DNA of 55,789 nucleotides from contig JBPBQO010000130.1 in NCBI GenBank assembly GCA_050954785.1, positions 1 through 55,789 on the forward strand, read 5' to 3'. The notes beneath the pieces are model-generated. The model had not been told where the DNA came from. It worked only from the letters and a program-made list of their open reading frames with translations, and made no database searches. Both the position numbers and the translations under genes were made by a program. Source of the DNA: Lichenicola sp050954785 (GTDB taxonomy: Bacteria > Pseudomonadota > Alphaproteobacteria > Acetobacterales > Acetobacteraceae). Shown here piece by piece: positions 1-7,377 of this stretch. Each line of letters starts with the position of its first letter. Position 1 is the first letter of the stretch.

Positions 1-1
1 G

Positions 2-154
2 ATCACCATCGACAAGAGCGGCGGCAACACCGCGGCCATCGACAGCTACAACACCGAGAATGACGCCGGGACCGAGATGCGCCAGGTTCACGAGCAGGAC
101 CACCAGGCGAACAGACGAATGACCAGACCGATACTCGGCTTCAGGAGTTTCTAA
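2..154 (+). pseudogene. IS6-family transposase, C-terminal remnant
   Basis: An open frame runs in from the left edge and stops at 152-154. Its translation carries the hallmark end of IS6/IS26-type DDE transposases: a TIDKSG...NTAAI stretch, an RQV, an EQDH and a final RPILGF-SF. In intact relatives about six residues (a KYLNNIV-like segment) lie between RQV and EQDH. Here they are missing, and the frame stops right after the GF-SF motif, where family members usually continue for some 20-30 residues. This looks like a decayed copy with an in-frame deletion and an early stop. The 5' part lies outside the window, so an otherwise complete element upstream cannot be excluded. No terminal inverted repeat was recognised. 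Confidence 0.7.
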
Positions 155-268
155 TCGGCGGCAGTCATTATCGCCCGCCGAAACGAGGCCATGAGGCGCC
201 CGACTTGCCATCGGGCGCGTCATCCCCGTTCGTCGACCTCGACCCCGCCGCCGGCAGGGCCGCTTGTC

Positions 269-1318
269 CTAGCGCGCGGTCTTACGGCCGGCTTCGGCGA
301 GTTGCGTCGCACGCAGAGACTGTCGCTCGAACATCCAGCCGGGATACTCGCCGGGCAGCACGCTCACGGTGTCGAGCGCGTCCATCTCCTGTTCGGTCAG
401 CTCGATCGCGGTCGCCGCGATATTGTCGTCGAGCTGCTCGATCCGCTTGGCGCCGATGATCACGCTGCTGACCACGCGCCGGTGCAGCAGCCAGGACAAG
501 GCGACCTGTGCCACCGATACGCCGCGCTGCTCGGCGATCGGCCGCATCACGTCGATGCAGTCGAACGCCCGACCACGCTCGACCGGCGGGAAATCGAACT
601 GGACCCGCCTGCCCTCGCCGGCTTCCTTGTCGTCGCGCTGGTACTTGCCGCTCAGCAACCCGCCGGCAAGCGGGCTCCAGACCATCAGCCCGACATCCTC
701 GCTACGCAGCATCGGCACGATCTCACGCTCGAGGTCGCGTCCGGCAACGGTGTAGTAGGCCTGCAGGCTCTCGAACCGGGCCAGGCCGTGACGCTCGGAA
801 ATGCCCAGCGCCTTGACGATCTGCCACGCCGCCCAGTTCGACACCCCGACATAGCGCACGTGCCCGTGCTGCACGAGCGTGTCGAGTGCGCGCACCGTCT
901 CCTCGATCGGCGTCGCCGGATCGAAGCCGTGGATCTGGTACAGGTCGATATGGTCGAGTTGCAGCCGCTTCAGGCTTGCCTTGACCGCACTCAGGATATG
1001 CAGCCGTGAGTTGCCGCTGCCGTTGGGACCATTGCCGGTCTTGCCGTAGGCCTTGGTCGCTACCACGACATCGTCACGCGCAACCTTGAGGTTGCGCAGC
1101 GCCTGGCCGGTGATCTGCTCCGACACGCCATCGGAATACACGTCGGCGGTATCGAGGAAGTTGATGCCGGCTTCGAGCGAACGCCCGACCAGGCGATCCG
1201 CGTCCGGCTGCTGGAGCGCGCCGATCTTGCCCCATATTCCTTCGCCGCCGAAGGTCATGGTGCCCAGGCAGAGTTCCGAGACGAACAGGCCGGTCCGGCC
1301 CAGCTTGTTGATACGCAT
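269..1318 (-). CDS. Aldo/keto reductase
   Basis: A 349-residue cytosolic NAD(P)H-dependent oxidoreductase of the aldo/keto reductase superfamily, expected to reduce aldehydes or ketones; the substrate is unknown. The catalytic tetrad is visible: Asp and Tyr in DTADVY near residue 58, Lys in VVVATKAYG near 85, and His in YQIHGFD near 127. The start at 1318 (MRINKLGRTG) was preferred over an in-frame start 42 bases upstream because AGGAGA lies 7-8 bases before it and the family normally begins at this R-x-LGRTGL-like strand. The next gene upstream on the same strand is a sugar-lactonase-like gene, 81 bases away, so the two may be co-transcribed and serve carbohydrate oxidation. Length and motifs are typical of the YajO/general stress protein 69-like branch. 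Confidence 0.9.
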   Translation of the reverse strand: MRINKLGRTGLFVSELCLGTMTFGGEGIWGKIGALQQPDADRLVGRSLEAGINFLDTADVYSDGVSEQITGQALRNLKVARDDVVVATKAYGKTGNGPNGSGNSRLHILSAVKASLKRLQLDHIDLYQIHGFDPATPIEETVRALDTLVQHGHVRYVGVSNWAAWQIVKALGISERHGLARFESLQAYYTVAGRDLEREIVPMLRSEDVGLMVWSPLAGGLLSGKYQRDDKEAGEGRRVQFDFPPVERGRAFDCIDVMRPIAEQRGVSVAQVALSWLLHRRVVSSVIIGAKRIEQLDDNIAATAIELTEQEMDALDTVSVLPGEYPGWMFERQSLRATQLAEAGRKTAR

Positions 1319-1399
1319 CGTGGTCGTCTCCTGTGAAGGAAGTATGCCGAATTCATGCACCGCCGGACTCCGACGGATGCTCCGAAACGGGACCCGGCG

Positions 1400-2287
1400 T
1401 TACGCCCGGAACAGATTCTGCTTCAGACCGGGTACCTCTACCCGGAACCGGAACAATCCGCCCGCCAACGGTTGCGCCGCGAGCACGTCCTCCGCGACGC
1501 CCCTACGTGCAGTCGTCACGTAGGCCGTTCGACGATCATCGTCGCCGAACACGATCTTGGTGACGTTGTCGCAAGGCATCGCAATCGTTCCGTCTCTGGT
1601 GCCGTCCGGGCGGAACCGGGCGATCCCGCCGCCCGCATACAGCGCCACCCATAGGGTGCCTTCGACGTCGACCGCCATGCCGTCGGGATGGCCATGATCG
1701 ATCTGCGCGAACGTACGGCGCGGACCAAGACCACCATCCGCATCGAGGTCGAACGCGTAGATCCGTCGTTTCGCGGAATCGCTGTGGTAAAGGCGCTTCA
1801 GCGTCGGGTCGATGGTCGGACCGTTGCTGACCGTGTAGCCGTGATCCATCAGCACCGGCATCGGGTGGTCGCCGAACCCCTGCAGCCGATACAGCGCACC
1901 GGTCTCTTCCTGTTCGGGATCGTGCATGGTGCCGAACCAGAGCCGTCCGGCACCGTCGGCATACCCGTCGTTGAGTCGGTTTTCGCCCAGATCCGCCTCG
2001 ACCTGATGCAGCCGACCGAACGAGCCGGTTTCCGGTTCGAACATCCGGAGCCCATCCTCGCAGCCGCACAGGAAGCCGCCGCCCTCGACCGGAACGATGA
2101 AGGTGACGCGCGCCGGCGCCACCCAGCTCGTTCGTTCGTCGGCGCCGCCGCCCGGTCGGAAGCGATGGATCCGGCAACCCACTATGTCGACGAAATACAG
2201 GGCTTGATCGGCCTCGGACCAGACCGGCCCCTCGCCCAATCCAGCCTTTAGGTTCCAAATGCACTCGGGCTCGGGAAACATGCTCAT
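1400..2287 (-). CDS. SMP-30/gluconolactonase family, XylC-like sugar lactonase
   Basis: A 295-residue six-bladed beta-propeller of the SMP-30/gluconolactonase family, which hydrolyses aldonolactones at a metal site. The N-terminal LKAGLGEGPVW holds the metal-ligand Glu. NRLNDGYADGAGRLWFGTM and HPDGMAVDVEG supply the expected Asn and Asp ligands. By recalled similarity it resembles Caulobacter xylonolactonase XylC closely (CIWNLKA at the start, VTFIVPV, LWFGTMHD, and VTK..FG plus a TTAR-G segment at the end), so D-xylono-lactone is a plausible substrate. I could not run an alignment. The start is uncertain: Met at 2287 or two codons later fits the family best, and no strong ribosome-binding site is seen. 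It lies just upstream of an aldo/keto reductase on the same strand and diverges from a CinA-like gene. Confidence 0.85.
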   Translation of the reverse strand: MSMFPEPECIWNLKAGLGEGPVWSEADQALYFVDIVGCRIHRFRPGGGADERTSWVAPARVTFIVPVEGGGFLCGCEDGLRMFEPETGSFGRLHQVEADLGENRLNDGYADGAGRLWFGTMHDPEQEETGALYRLQGFGDHPMPVLMDHGYTVSNGPTIDPTLKRLYHSDSAKRRIYAFDLDADGGLGPRRTFAQIDHGHPDGMAVDVEGTLWVALYAGGGIARFRPDGTRDGTIAMPCDNVTKIVFGDDDRRTAYVTTARRGVAEDVLAAQPLAGGLFRFRVEVPGLKQNLFRA

Positions 2288-2356
2288 GACGCAAGCTGTT
2301 GCACGCCAGCGCACCTCTGCCTACTGCAACAGGTGCCGACCGGGAGCCGCCACAGC

Positions 2357-3115
2357 ATGACCAACCCTACCGCCTGCATCATTGTCATCGGCAACGAAAT
2401 CCTGTCCGGACGGACGCAGGACGTGAACGTCCAGTTCCTGGCGACGCGGCTGGGCACGATGGGGATCGGGCTGCGCGAGGTCAGGGTGATCCCCGACATC
2501 GGCCCGATCATCGTCGAGACGGTGATCGAACTGCGTGCCCGCTTCGACCACGTCTTCACCACCGGCGGCATCGGCCCGACCCATGACGACATCACCAGCT
2601 CCTGCATCGCCGAGGCGTTCGGCGTGCCGTGGGAGCCGCATGAGGCGAGCATGGCGCTCCTCGCCAGCCACTTCGAGGCGGGCCAGTTCAACGCCGCCCG
2701 CCAGCGCATGGCGACGTTGCCGCGTGGCGCGGTGCCGATCGAGAACCCGGTCTCGGTGGCACCCGGCTTCTCGATCGGCAACGTGCATGTCATGGCCGGC
2801 GTGCCCCGCATCATGCGTGCCATGTTCGACAGCCTGGCACCGAGCCTCGGCGGCGGAACCCCGGTCCGGTCGACGACGGTCCATGCCGAGCGATTGGCCG
2901 AAGGCGCACTGGCCGCGGGCCTGGAGCGGATCCAGGAAGCCCATCCGGACCTGGATGTCGGCTCCTATCCTTATGAGCGCCCGGATGGACGGCGCGGCGT
3001 CGCCCTGCTCGCCAAGGGCACCGACGAGGCGTCCCTGTCGGCAGCGCGGGCGGAAATCGTGGCACTGATCATCAGTCTCGACCGCACGCCGATCGACGGA
3101 GAGCCGCCCGCTTGA
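2357..3115 (+). CDS. CinA-like molybdopterin-binding domain protein (competence/damage-inducible protein A family)
   Basis: A 252-residue protein with the MoaB/Mog-type domain of the CinA family: an N-terminal ACIIVIGNEILSGRT strand-loop and TTGGIGPTHDD at about residues 70-80, the typical nucleotide or pterin binding loop. It has only this N-terminal domain. The C-terminal nicotinamide-nucleotide amidohydrolase domain of full-length CinA is absent, which is common in alphaproteobacteria, so pyrophosphatase or another nucleotide role is possible but unproven. The start at 2357 is the first Met before the conserved strand; an in-frame start 24 bases earlier is less likely. Its stop overlaps the TTG start of the phospholipase D-like gene by 4 bases (TTGA), implying translational coupling. 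Confidence 0.85.
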   Translation: MTNPTACIIVIGNEILSGRTQDVNVQFLATRLGTMGIGLREVRVIPDIGPIIVETVIELRARFDHVFTTGGIGPTHDDITSSCIAEAFGVPWEPHEASMALLASHFEAGQFNAARQRMATLPRGAVPIENPVSVAPGFSIGNVHVMAGVPRIMRAMFDSLAPSLGGGTPVRSTTVHAERLAEGALAAGLERIQEAHPDLDVGSYPYERPDGRRGVALLAKGTDEASLSAARAEIVALIISLDRTPIDGEPPA

Positions 3116-4371
3116 GCCAGACCTCGAAGCGCCGGTTCCTTCTGGCACCGTTCCTGCTGGCGCCCTTCCTGGTCGGCGCTCCAGCCATTGCCGACACACC
3201 GCCTACGTTCCGGATCGTGGAGAGCGTGCCGGAAGCCAGCATCTACGGCGAACCCGGCGTGCCACGCACCCAGGATGTATGGCTCGAAATGATCCGGCAT
3301 GCCCGGCACTCGATCGACATCGCCGCCTTCTACGTCGCGGACAAGCCCGGCCATGCGCTGGCGCCGGTGCTGGACGCGCTGGTCGAACGGGCTCGCGCCG
3401 GCGTGCCGGTCAGGCTGCTGGTCGAGAAATCCTTCATGAAGGATACCGGTCCCAGCACCGCGCGGCTGCAGGGCGTACCCAACCTCACCATCGAGATCCT
3501 GCCGACCGGCCAGCTCACCGGCGGCGTGCTGCACGCCAAATACATGATCGTCGACGCCGTCCAGGTGTTCGTCGGCAGCCAGAACTGGGACTGGCGCGCG
3601 CTGGAGGAAATCCACGAGATCGGCGCCGAGATCACCGATGCCCGCTTCGCCCGCAGCTTCGAGGCGGCATTCGAGGAGCTCTGGGCGCTCGGCGCCGATC
3701 CCGACCTACCGAAAGCCCAGAAACGATCCGTGCTGCCACCGGATTTCGCACCGGTCACCAGCGCTGATCCGGTCATTCTCGATCGTGCCGGCAACGATCC
3801 GCTGGTCGCCTTCCCAGCCTTCAGCCCGCCGCCGATGATCCCTGCCTGGCTGACCCAGGAGGAACCGGCGCTGATCGAGATGATCCATGCCGCGCGCCAC
3901 ACGGTGCGCATCCAGGTCATGACGCTCAGCGCGATCCACTCGTACGGGCCGAAAGGCTTCTGGCCGGGCCTGGACACCGCGTTTCGCGATGCGGCGGCAC
4001 GGGGCGTATCGGTCGAGATCATCGTCGCCGACTGGGCGCTGCACGAGCCGATGCAGTCCTACCTCAAGAGCCTGGCGGTATTTCCCGGCATCACCGTAAA
4101 GTTCAGCAGCGTGCCGCAGGCGCCGTCCGGCTTCATTCCGTATGCGCGGGTCGAGCACTGCAAATATGCCGTGGCGGACGATGACAGCGTCTATGTCGGC
4201 ACCGGCAACTGGGAGTGGAGCTACTTCGCGACGACCGTGGACGCATCCGTTTTCGTACACGGCAAAGGCCCGGCCGCGACCCTGACCCGCATCTTCGAAC
4301 GAGATTGGACGAGCCCGAACGTGACCCAGATATCCGCCGGAACCACCTACACGCCGCCTCGCACCCAATGA
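3112..4371 (+). CDS. Exported phospholipase D-like protein
   Basis: A 419-residue protein of the phospholipase D superfamily with two HKD half-motifs. The first is HAKYMIVDAVQVFVGSQNWDW at about residues 142-162. The second is EHCKYAVADDDSVYVGTGNWEW at about 345-366. Each keeps the His-x-Lys and the downstream Asp and Gly-Ser/Thr-x-Asn-Trp. An N-terminal basic stretch, a hydrophobic segment and an APAIADT-like cleavage region form a signal peptide, so it acts in the periplasm or outside. The architecture recalls PLD3/PLD4 and poxvirus K4-type proteins, some of which are nucleases or transphosphatidylases; the substrate here is unknown. The start is TTG at 3112, overlapping the upstream stop, with GGAG about 9 bases before it. 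The next gene starts within its stop codon (ATGA). Confidence 0.88.
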   Translation: MSQTSKRRFLLAPFLLAPFLVGAPAIADTPPTFRIVESVPEASIYGEPGVPRTQDVWLEMIRHARHSIDIAAFYVADKPGHALAPVLDALVERARAGVPVRLLVEKSFMKDTGPSTARLQGVPNLTIEILPTGQLTGGVLHAKYMIVDAVQVFVGSQNWDWRALEEIHEIGAEITDARFARSFEAAFEELWALGADPDLPKAQKRSVLPPDFAPVTSADPVILDRAGNDPLVAFPAFSPPPMIPAWLTQEEPALIEMIHAARHTVRIQVMTLSAIHSYGPKGFWPGLDTAFRDAAARGVSVEIIVADWALHEPMQSYLKSLAVFPGITVKFSSVPQAPSGFIPYARVEHCKYAVADDDSVYVGTGNWEWSYFATTVDASVFVHGKGPAATLTRIFERDWTSPNVTQISAGTTYTPPRTQ

Positions 4372-5120
4372 ACCGCACCCGGATCAAGCGCGCAGCGGCG
4401 GCGATACTCGTCGCGAGCCTGTTCGGTATGCAGGCAGCCCATGCCGATCCGGCTCCGGCGTCCGCTCGGGCACGGACGGTGATTGCGCCCTCGCCGACCA
4501 GTTGGACCCAGCCTGCCAACCTCGGCCGGCTGGAACTGCAGGCGACCGCCTATCATGATGGCGCTTACATGCGCGATTTCGCCGCCGTCGACGATCAAGT
4601 CGCCGCCTGGCTGCGTGCGCAGGCGCCGCGCGTCCATAAGCCTGCCCTGGTGCTGGACATCGACGAGACCGCCCTGTCCAACTGGGAAGAGATGAAAGCG
4701 AACGGGTTCGGCTTCTTCTCCGGCGGCAGTTGCGACCATCTGCCGCAGGGGCCATGCGGTTTCACGGCCTGGCAGCATGAGAGCAAGGCAGCAGTGCTAA
4801 CCCCGACGCTGGAGCTGGTCGCCATCGCGCGGCAGCTCGGCGTCGCCGTGTTCTTCATTACCGGGCGGCATGACCCGGCCAAGGCGGATACGGCCGCGAA
4901 TTTGCTGAATGCCGGCTATCATGACTGGGCCGGCCTGTCGCTCGAACCGGAAGGAAGCCATTTCACGTCCGCGGTCGACTTCAAGGCCCCGGTCCGGGCA
5001 GCGATCGAGGCACGCGGCTACACCATCCTCGCGTCCGTCGGCGACCAGCGTTCGGATCTTCTCGGCGGCCACGCGATGCGCGGCTTCCTGCTGCCGAACC
5101 CGTTCTACTTTATTCCATGA
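4368..5120 (+). CDS. Exported HAD-superfamily acid phosphatase (subfamily IIIB, class B/e(P4)-like)
   Basis: A 250-residue secreted phosphatase. The first HAD motif is LDIDETALSNW near residue 100 (nucleophile and acid/base Asp). Motif II appears as FFITGRHD, and motif III/IV as VGDQRSDLLGG near the end. The N-terminus (a short basic run, AAAAILVASLFGMQAAHAD) is a clear signal peptide, placing it in the periplasm. The family dephosphorylates nucleotides and small phosphomonoesters, helping phosphate or nucleoside scavenging. The ATG at 4368 overlaps the stop of the phospholipase D-like gene (ATGA), so the two exported enzymes are almost certainly made together. No lipobox Cys is seen at the cleavage region, so unlike e(P4) it is probably a soluble periplasmic protein. 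Confidence 0.87.
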   Translation: MNRTRIKRAAAAILVASLFGMQAAHADPAPASARARTVIAPSPTSWTQPANLGRLELQATAYHDGAYMRDFAAVDDQVAAWLRAQAPRVHKPALVLDIDETALSNWEEMKANGFGFFSGGSCDHLPQGPCGFTAWQHESKAAVLTPTLELVAIARQLGVAVFFITGRHDPAKADTAANLLNAGYHDWAGLSLEPEGSHFTSAVDFKAPVRAAIEARGYTILASVGDQRSDLLGGHAMRGFLLPNPFYFIP

Positions 5121-5138
5121 GGTGTCGGGTCGGCTGGC

Positions 5139-6128
5139 TCAGCTCGAGCCCAGCCGCCCCATCGCCAGATACTTGTCCCGGCGCTGGACCTTGAGTGCCG
5201 CCGGGTCCAGCAGGCACAGGCCCGGAAGTGCCGCCGCGAGCGCATGCCGGACAGACTCGATCGCCAGCTTCGGGTCGCGCTGGGCACCGCCGAGCGGCTC
5301 CTGGATGATCTCGTCGATCAGCTTGAACTGCTTGAGGTCCTGCGCGGTCAGCCGCAACGCTTCCGCCGCCACGGTCGCCTGCGTGGTGTCGCGCCAAAGA
5401 ATCGAGGAGCAGGCCTCGGGCGTGATCACCGAGTAGATCGCATGTTCCAGCATGAACACCCGATCACCGGCCGCCAACGCGATCGCGCCACCGGAGCCCC
5501 CCTCGCCGATCACCGTCGCCAGGATCGGCACCGGTGCGGACAGGCAGGCGTCGATCGACCGGGCAATCGCTTCGGCCTGGCCACGGGCCTCGGCATCGAT
5601 GCCGGGGAATGCACCGGGCGTATCGATGAAGGTCAGGATCGGCAGCCGGAACCGACTGGCGAGCGCGATCAGCCGGACTGCCTTGCGGTAGCCTTCAGGC
5701 TTGGCCATGCCGAAATTATGCCGCAGCCTGGTGTCGAGGTCGGAGCCGCGCTCGGTGCCGATGACGACCACCGACTGGCCCTCGAACCGGCCCAGCCCGC
5801 CGACCACGGCCTCGTCCTCGGCGAAGGCGCGATCGCCGGCCAGAGGCATGTAGTCGGTGATCAGCGCGCCGATGTAGTCGAGCGCATGCGGCCGCTGCGC
5901 ATGACGCGCGACCTGGACCTTCTGCCACGGGGTCAGCTTGGCGTAGGTCGCCCGGAGCTGCTTCTCCGCTTTTTCCTCGAGCTTGGTGACCTCGTCGGCG
6001 ATCGACAGGCCGCCAGGGTCACCGAGCGGGTGATCCGGATCCGCGGAGGACAGGGACATCTGCCGGAGCTCGTCGATCTTGTTCTCGAGCTCGGCGATGG
6101 GCTTTTCGAAATCGAGGAATTGGCGCAT
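5139..6128 (-). CDS. accA: Acetyl-CoA carboxylase carboxyltransferase subunit alpha
   Basis: A 329-residue alpha subunit of the carboxyltransferase half of acetyl-CoA carboxylase. With AccD it moves the carboxyl group from carboxybiotin to acetyl-CoA, giving malonyl-CoA for fatty acid synthesis. Recognisable blocks are FLDFEKPIAELENKIDEL at the N-terminus, RPHALDYIGAL, FIDTPGAFPGIDAEARGQAEAIA, the oxyanion-hole GEGGSGGAIALA and YSVITPEACSSILW. Length and start (Met at 6128) match the family. It lies 12 bases after xerD on the same strand and ends 18 bases from the convergent acid phosphatase gene. No terminator hairpin was found in that gap. Confidence 0.97.
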   Translation of the reverse strand: MRQFLDFEKPIAELENKIDELRQMSLSSADPDHPLGDPGGLSIADEVTKLEEKAEKQLRATYAKLTPWQKVQVARHAQRPHALDYIGALITDYMPLAGDRAFAEDEAVVGGLGRFEGQSVVVIGTERGSDLDTRLRHNFGMAKPEGYRKAVRLIALASRFRLPILTFIDTPGAFPGIDAEARGQAEAIARSIDACLSAPVPILATVIGEGGSGGAIALAAGDRVFMLEHAIYSVITPEACSSILWRDTTQATVAAEALRLTAQDLKQFKLIDEIIQEPLGGAQRDPKLAIESVRHALAAALPGLCLLDPAALKVQRRDKYLAMGRLGSS

Positions 6129-6140
6129 TGCCGCCGGGCT

Positions 6141-7124
6141 TTAGCACAGTTCCGGTGGTTGCAAAGTCCCACCTGTCGAAGCTTTGCCCCGCGCGGCGAT
6201 CGCCAGCGGGTGGTGCAGCTCGACCAGACGTTGCAGCCGTTCCGCCAGCACATGCGTGTAGATCTGCGTGGTTGCGATATCCGCATGACCCAGCAGCCGT
6301 TGCAGGCTGCGCAGGTCCGCGCCATGCGCCAGCATGTGGCTGGCGAACGAATGCCGCAGCACATGCGGCGACAGATGAAGCGGATCGAGCCCGGCCCTGA
6401 TCGCCGTTTCATGCAGGATCAGGTCGAACCCCTGCCGTGTCATCGCCCGGCTCGGGTCGCGTCCGGCAAACAGGAACGGGCTGTCGATCCGGCCTGGCGT
6501 CGCCGGTCCGCGACTCGCGACCAGATCCTGTGCCGCCATCCGCGCTTCGTCGGAAAGAGGTACGATGCGCTCGCGTCCGCCCTTGCCGCGCACCAGCAGC
6601 ACCTGCCCATCGCCGGACAGCGCGTCACGACGCAGCGCGAGCATCTCCGAGATGCGCAGCCCGGTCGCGTAGAGGATTTCGAGCGCCGCCAGCGCCAGCT
6701 TCTGCCGCCGCTCGGGCAGGCCGCCGAACGGGCCGGCGGCACGCAGCAACGCCGCGACCTCTTCCTCGCTCAGGAAACGCGGCAGGGTCTGGCCGGCCTG
6801 CGGCGCTTCCAGCTTCCCGGTCGGGTCGTCCTCGCGCAGTCCCTCGCGCGCCAGGAACCGATGGAACTGCCGCAGGCAGGACAGCCTGCGGGCAGCCGTC
6901 CGCGCCGACAGGCCGGCATGGGTAAGGCTCGCCATATAGGAAGCCAAAGTGGTTGCCGATGCGCCCGAGGCGCTTTCGCCGGCTAAAGCCGCATGCGCCG
7001 CGAAATCGGTGAGGTCGGCGTGGTAGGCCTTGAGCGTGTTCGGCGCCGCCCCGCGCTCGGCCGACAGCATCTCGAGAAATGCCTCGTGATGGCGTCCATC
7101 CGTGGATGGACGAACGCGGCTCAT
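6141..7124 (-). CDS. xerD: Site-specific tyrosine recombinase XerD
   Basis: A 327-residue tyrosine recombinase that, with XerC, resolves chromosome dimers at dif. The N-terminal SAM-like DNA-binding domain covers roughly residues 10-100 (FLEMLSAERGAAPNTLKAYHADL). In the catalytic domain the residues are visible as the Arg in TGLRISEM, a Lys in the RGKGGRER hairpin, HxLRHSFASH, the GHADIATTQIY His and Tyr, then a C-terminal LAERLQRLVELHHPLA helix that is more XerD- than XerC-like. The start at 7124 (MSRVRPSTD) was chosen over an in-frame extension whose composition looks non-coding and which would overlap the upstream small gene. It sits between a small membrane-protein gene (22 bases upstream) and accA (12 bases downstream), probably one operon. 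Confidence 0.93.
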   Translation of the reverse strand: MSRVRPSTDGRHHEAFLEMLSAERGAAPNTLKAYHADLTDFAAHAALAGESASGASATTLASYMASLTHAGLSARTAARRLSCLRQFHRFLAREGLREDDPTGKLEAPQAGQTLPRFLSEEEVAALLRAAGPFGGLPERRQKLALAALEILYATGLRISEMLALRRDALSGDGQVLLVRGKGGRERIVPLSDEARMAAQDLVASRGPATPGRIDSPFLFAGRDPSRAMTRQGFDLILHETAIRAGLDPLHLSPHVLRHSFASHMLAHGADLRSLQRLLGHADIATTQIYTHVLAERLQRLVELHHPLAIAARGKASTGGTLQPPELC

Positions 7125-7146
7125 CGCCGGCTGCCTCGGGACGTGG

Positions 7147-7293
7147 CTAGGGCTGCGTGCCCAGCTTGTCGGCGGCCAGCACCTGATGCACCGCGTGCTG
7201 CGGCGGCTTTGGCGGGAACGCGCCGAGCGACAGGAAGCCGCCTCCGAGCACGATGATTGCAAGCCCCAAGATGATGCCGAATACCAGGCGCAT
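7147..7293 (-). CDS. Small single-span membrane protein, unknown function
   Basis: A 48-residue frame starting MRLVFGIILGLAIIVLGGGFL, a textbook transmembrane helix, followed by FPPKPPQHAVHQVLAADKL, a short proline-rich soluble tail. It begins 84 bases from the divergent aroKB start and ends 22 bases before xerD, so it is probably the first gene of the xerD-accA operon. I recall similar short, single-helix proteins with a proline-rich tail next to xerD or aroK in acetic acid bacteria, but cannot verify this. It may have been missed in annotations because of its size. The start at 7293 is preferred over 7329 since hydrophobicity begins there. The function is unknown. Confidence 0.6.
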   Translation of the reverse strand: MRLVFGIILGLAIIVLGGGFLSLGAFPPKPPQHAVHQVLAADKLGTQP

Positions 7294-7377
7294 GCCTATC
7301 CCCGTTACAGAGCCGAGCCCACCGCTCAAGCAGCGGCGGCATGGCTGCTCTGCTGCCTGTATGTTAGGTTGGCAACC

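Noticed and set aside
2357..5120. A phage-defence operon (PLD nuclease with accessory enzymes)
   Set aside because: The PLD-like and HAD proteins have signal peptides and so act outside the cytoplasm; no defence domain or mobile context is present.
5244..6986. 580-codon plus-strand open frame
   Set aside because: Crosses accA and xerD on the other strand, both of which are well supported.
6141..7124. Integrase of a genomic island
   Set aside because: Motifs and the accA neighbour fit housekeeping XerD; no attachment-site repeats or tRNA nearby.
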